Shown in pieces: positions 15,050-16,056 of a DNA stretch of 16,056 nt. The stretch spans positions 1-16,056 of the forward strand of contig CANLGS010000018.1 in the NCBI GenBank assembly GCA_947490035.1, read 5' to 3'. The DNA is from Gemmataceae bacterium. Its GTDB lineage: Bacteria > Planctomycetota > Planctomycetia > Gemmatales > Gemmataceae. The position numbers and the translations under genes are program-made. The first letter of the stretch is position 1; every line of letters starts with the position of its first letter. The notes beneath the pieces are model-generated. The model was not told where the DNA came from. It saw nothing but the letters and a program-made list of their open reading frames with translations, and did no database searches.

Positions 15050-15226
15050 TAGGTGCCGCGAGCCGAGCGGCACGGCTGCCCAATGCGGATCGCTTCGGGT
15101 GTGTCCGTGTCGCCTCCACACGGGCTAGCCCGTGCCGCTCGGCAAGCGGCACCTACTTCTCACTTCGGGTGTGTCCGTGTCGCTCACTCGCGGGCTATCC
15201 CGTGCCGCTCGGCAAGCGGCACCTAC
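15050..15226. repeat. Three-copy hairpin repeat between convergent genes
   Basis: Two direct copies (15093-15156 and 15163-15226, 58 of 64 identical, 70-nt period) each end in GTGCCGCT-CGGCA-AGCGGCAC, an 8-bp stem with a 5-nt loop. A third, inverted partial copy (15050-15074) matches their ends at 23 of 25 positions. The first direct copy also holds the perfect 16-nt palindrome CACGGGCTAGCCCGTG (15119-15134). The second copy contains the stop codon of the minus-strand gene (15223-15225). The array resembles repetitive extragenic palindromes. The remainder of the gap (14976-15049) shows no gene. Confidence 0.88.
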
Positions 15227-16056
15227 CTGGAGCGAAACGCCGCTCGCGCCTCCGCGATCACGTCCGCGTCGATCGAGCCGGCGATCAACCGCAGGCCCAC
15301 GTCCGGCGATGACTCCAGCGACTTGTGGAACGCCTGGTCGCGGCAGTTGAAGTACTTCGCCTCCGCGGTGTACGGCTTGTTGGGGTCGCGAACCGCGCAC
15401 GGGTGCGCCGTGAACGGTGTGTCGGTGCTGTCAACGAAGTGGACGGGCAGGACGTCGGCGTCGGCCGTCGAGTAGCCGTCGATCTTCCGCGACAGGTCCG
15501 GGTGCCGATCGCGCATCTTGTCGGACTGCCGACAGGCTTCGATTTCCTGCTTCGGCATCCCGAAGTTGATGCCCAGGAAGACCAGCGCGTACTGCACGCG
15601 GTGCGCGACGAGCGGGGCGAATTGCGTTTCGACGGCGAGCATCTTCCGGGCGAGCGCGTCGAATAGTTGCGGCGTGGGGTTGGACACGTCGAGGTAGAAG
15701 TAGACGCCGTAGAACGGCCCGCCGGGTGCCTCCAACTTGCGGTGCAGGACGCGCAGCGCGGGCGCGAGGTCGGGGTCTTTCTCGGCCTTGAACAAGGGGC
15801 CGGCGAGCAGTCGGTCGGCGCGTTGCCACGCGGTCGGCCCAGGCGCGAGCGTCGCCTCGTCGAGCGGGAACTCGTTCGGCCAACCGGTGTCGAGCCGGAC
15901 CGACGTGAGAATCGCCTCGGCTTTGCGCGCGAGCGATTCGGACTCGTCCCCCTGGCCCTTACTCGCCTGAAGGCGACGTGACCGCTCGCGGAGGTTGCGC
16001 CCGAAGTAGCGGGCCGCGTCGCGCGGCGACCGCAGCACGTCGTTCTGACCGACGAC
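15223..16056 (-). CDS. Hypothetical protein (5' end open at window edge)
   Basis: I do not recognise this protein. The frame is open to the window edge; a GTG at 16038 is the first internal start (271 aa from there), but six more coding-like codons precede it, so the gene probably begins outside. It is a soluble, charged protein: a basic N-terminal helix (ARYFGRNLRERSRRLQ), a helical middle (LARKAEAILTSVRL), then a segment that looks like a mixed alpha/beta domain (GPFYGVYFYLDVSNPTPQLFDALARKMLAVE, VQYALVFLGINFGMP) and a C-terminal part with VDSTDTPFTAHPCAVRDPNKPYTAEAKYFNCRD. No signal peptide or transmembrane segment is visible in the part present. Codon pattern supports real coding. It is convergent with cheB across the hairpin repeat array, and its TAG stop lies inside the last repeat copy. 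Confidence 0.7.
   Translation of the reverse strand, partial: VVGQNDVLRSPRDAARYFGRNLRERSRRLQASKGQGDESESLARKAEAILTSVRLDTGWPNEFPLDEATLAPGPTAWQRADRLLAGPLFKAEKDPDLAPALRVLHRKLEAPGGPFYGVYFYLDVSNPTPQLFDALARKMLAVETQFAPLVAHRVQYALVFLGINFGMPKQEIEACRQSDKMRDRHPDLSRKIDGYSTADADVLPVHFVDSTDTPFTAHPCAVRDPNKPYTAEAKYFNCRDQAFHKSLESSPDVGLRLIAGSIDADVIAEARAAFRSR

Noticed and set aside
15093..15226. CRISPR-like array
   Set aside because: Only two direct copies of 64 nt with a 6-nt gap and internal palindromes; no unique spacers and no cas genes.

Overview
This GC-rich window, with dense overlapping genes and heptamer-type intergenic repeats, looks like a planctomycete chromosome, probably Gemmataceae. The taxonomic call is inference from gene content, composition and repeat style; no rRNA or other marker gene is present.

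Layout. The left part (1-4862) holds unrelated genes: an inositol-monophosphatase-family phosphatase running in from the left edge (+), then on the minus strand a patatin-like lipoprotein, an exported CotH-kinase-like protein and a conserved protein usually labelled 3-methyladenine DNA glycosylase. The main block (4947-14951, + strand) is one chemosensory operon whose proteins match the Wsp surface-sensing system: WspR-type receiver, WspA-type receptor, WspB-type CheW, WspC-type CheR with TPRs, WspD-type CheW with a Cys-rich N-terminus, WspE-type CheA-REC hybrid kinase and WspF-type CheB. A partial minus-strand gene of unknown function (15223 to the right edge) closes the window.

How it works together. 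Canonical Wsp ends in WspR, a receiver plus GGDEF diguanylate cyclase. Here a clearly WspR-like receiver is fused to a SpoIIE/RsbU-type PP2C serine phosphatase with all metal-ligand aspartates, and no GGDEF domain occurs in the window. The inferred circuit is receptor (tuned by CheR and CheB), then CheA, then receiver, then protein phosphatase, suggesting output through partner switching rather than c-di-GMP.

The second main point is repetitive DNA. A small four-helix-bundle gene (23S rRNA intervening-sequence protein family) interrupts the operon between receptor and CheW. It is bracketed by 52-nt inverted repeats (45/52 identical) built of roughly 7-nt units, an organisation resembling 23S rRNA intervening sequences. 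Related gene-less inverted repeats sit at 1159-1237 and 2524-2630, a heptamer run at 13886-13920, a 30-bp inverted repeat lies in frame inside cheA (11229-11362), and a three-copy hairpin repeat fills 15050-15226. Several of these begin at or overlap stop codons.
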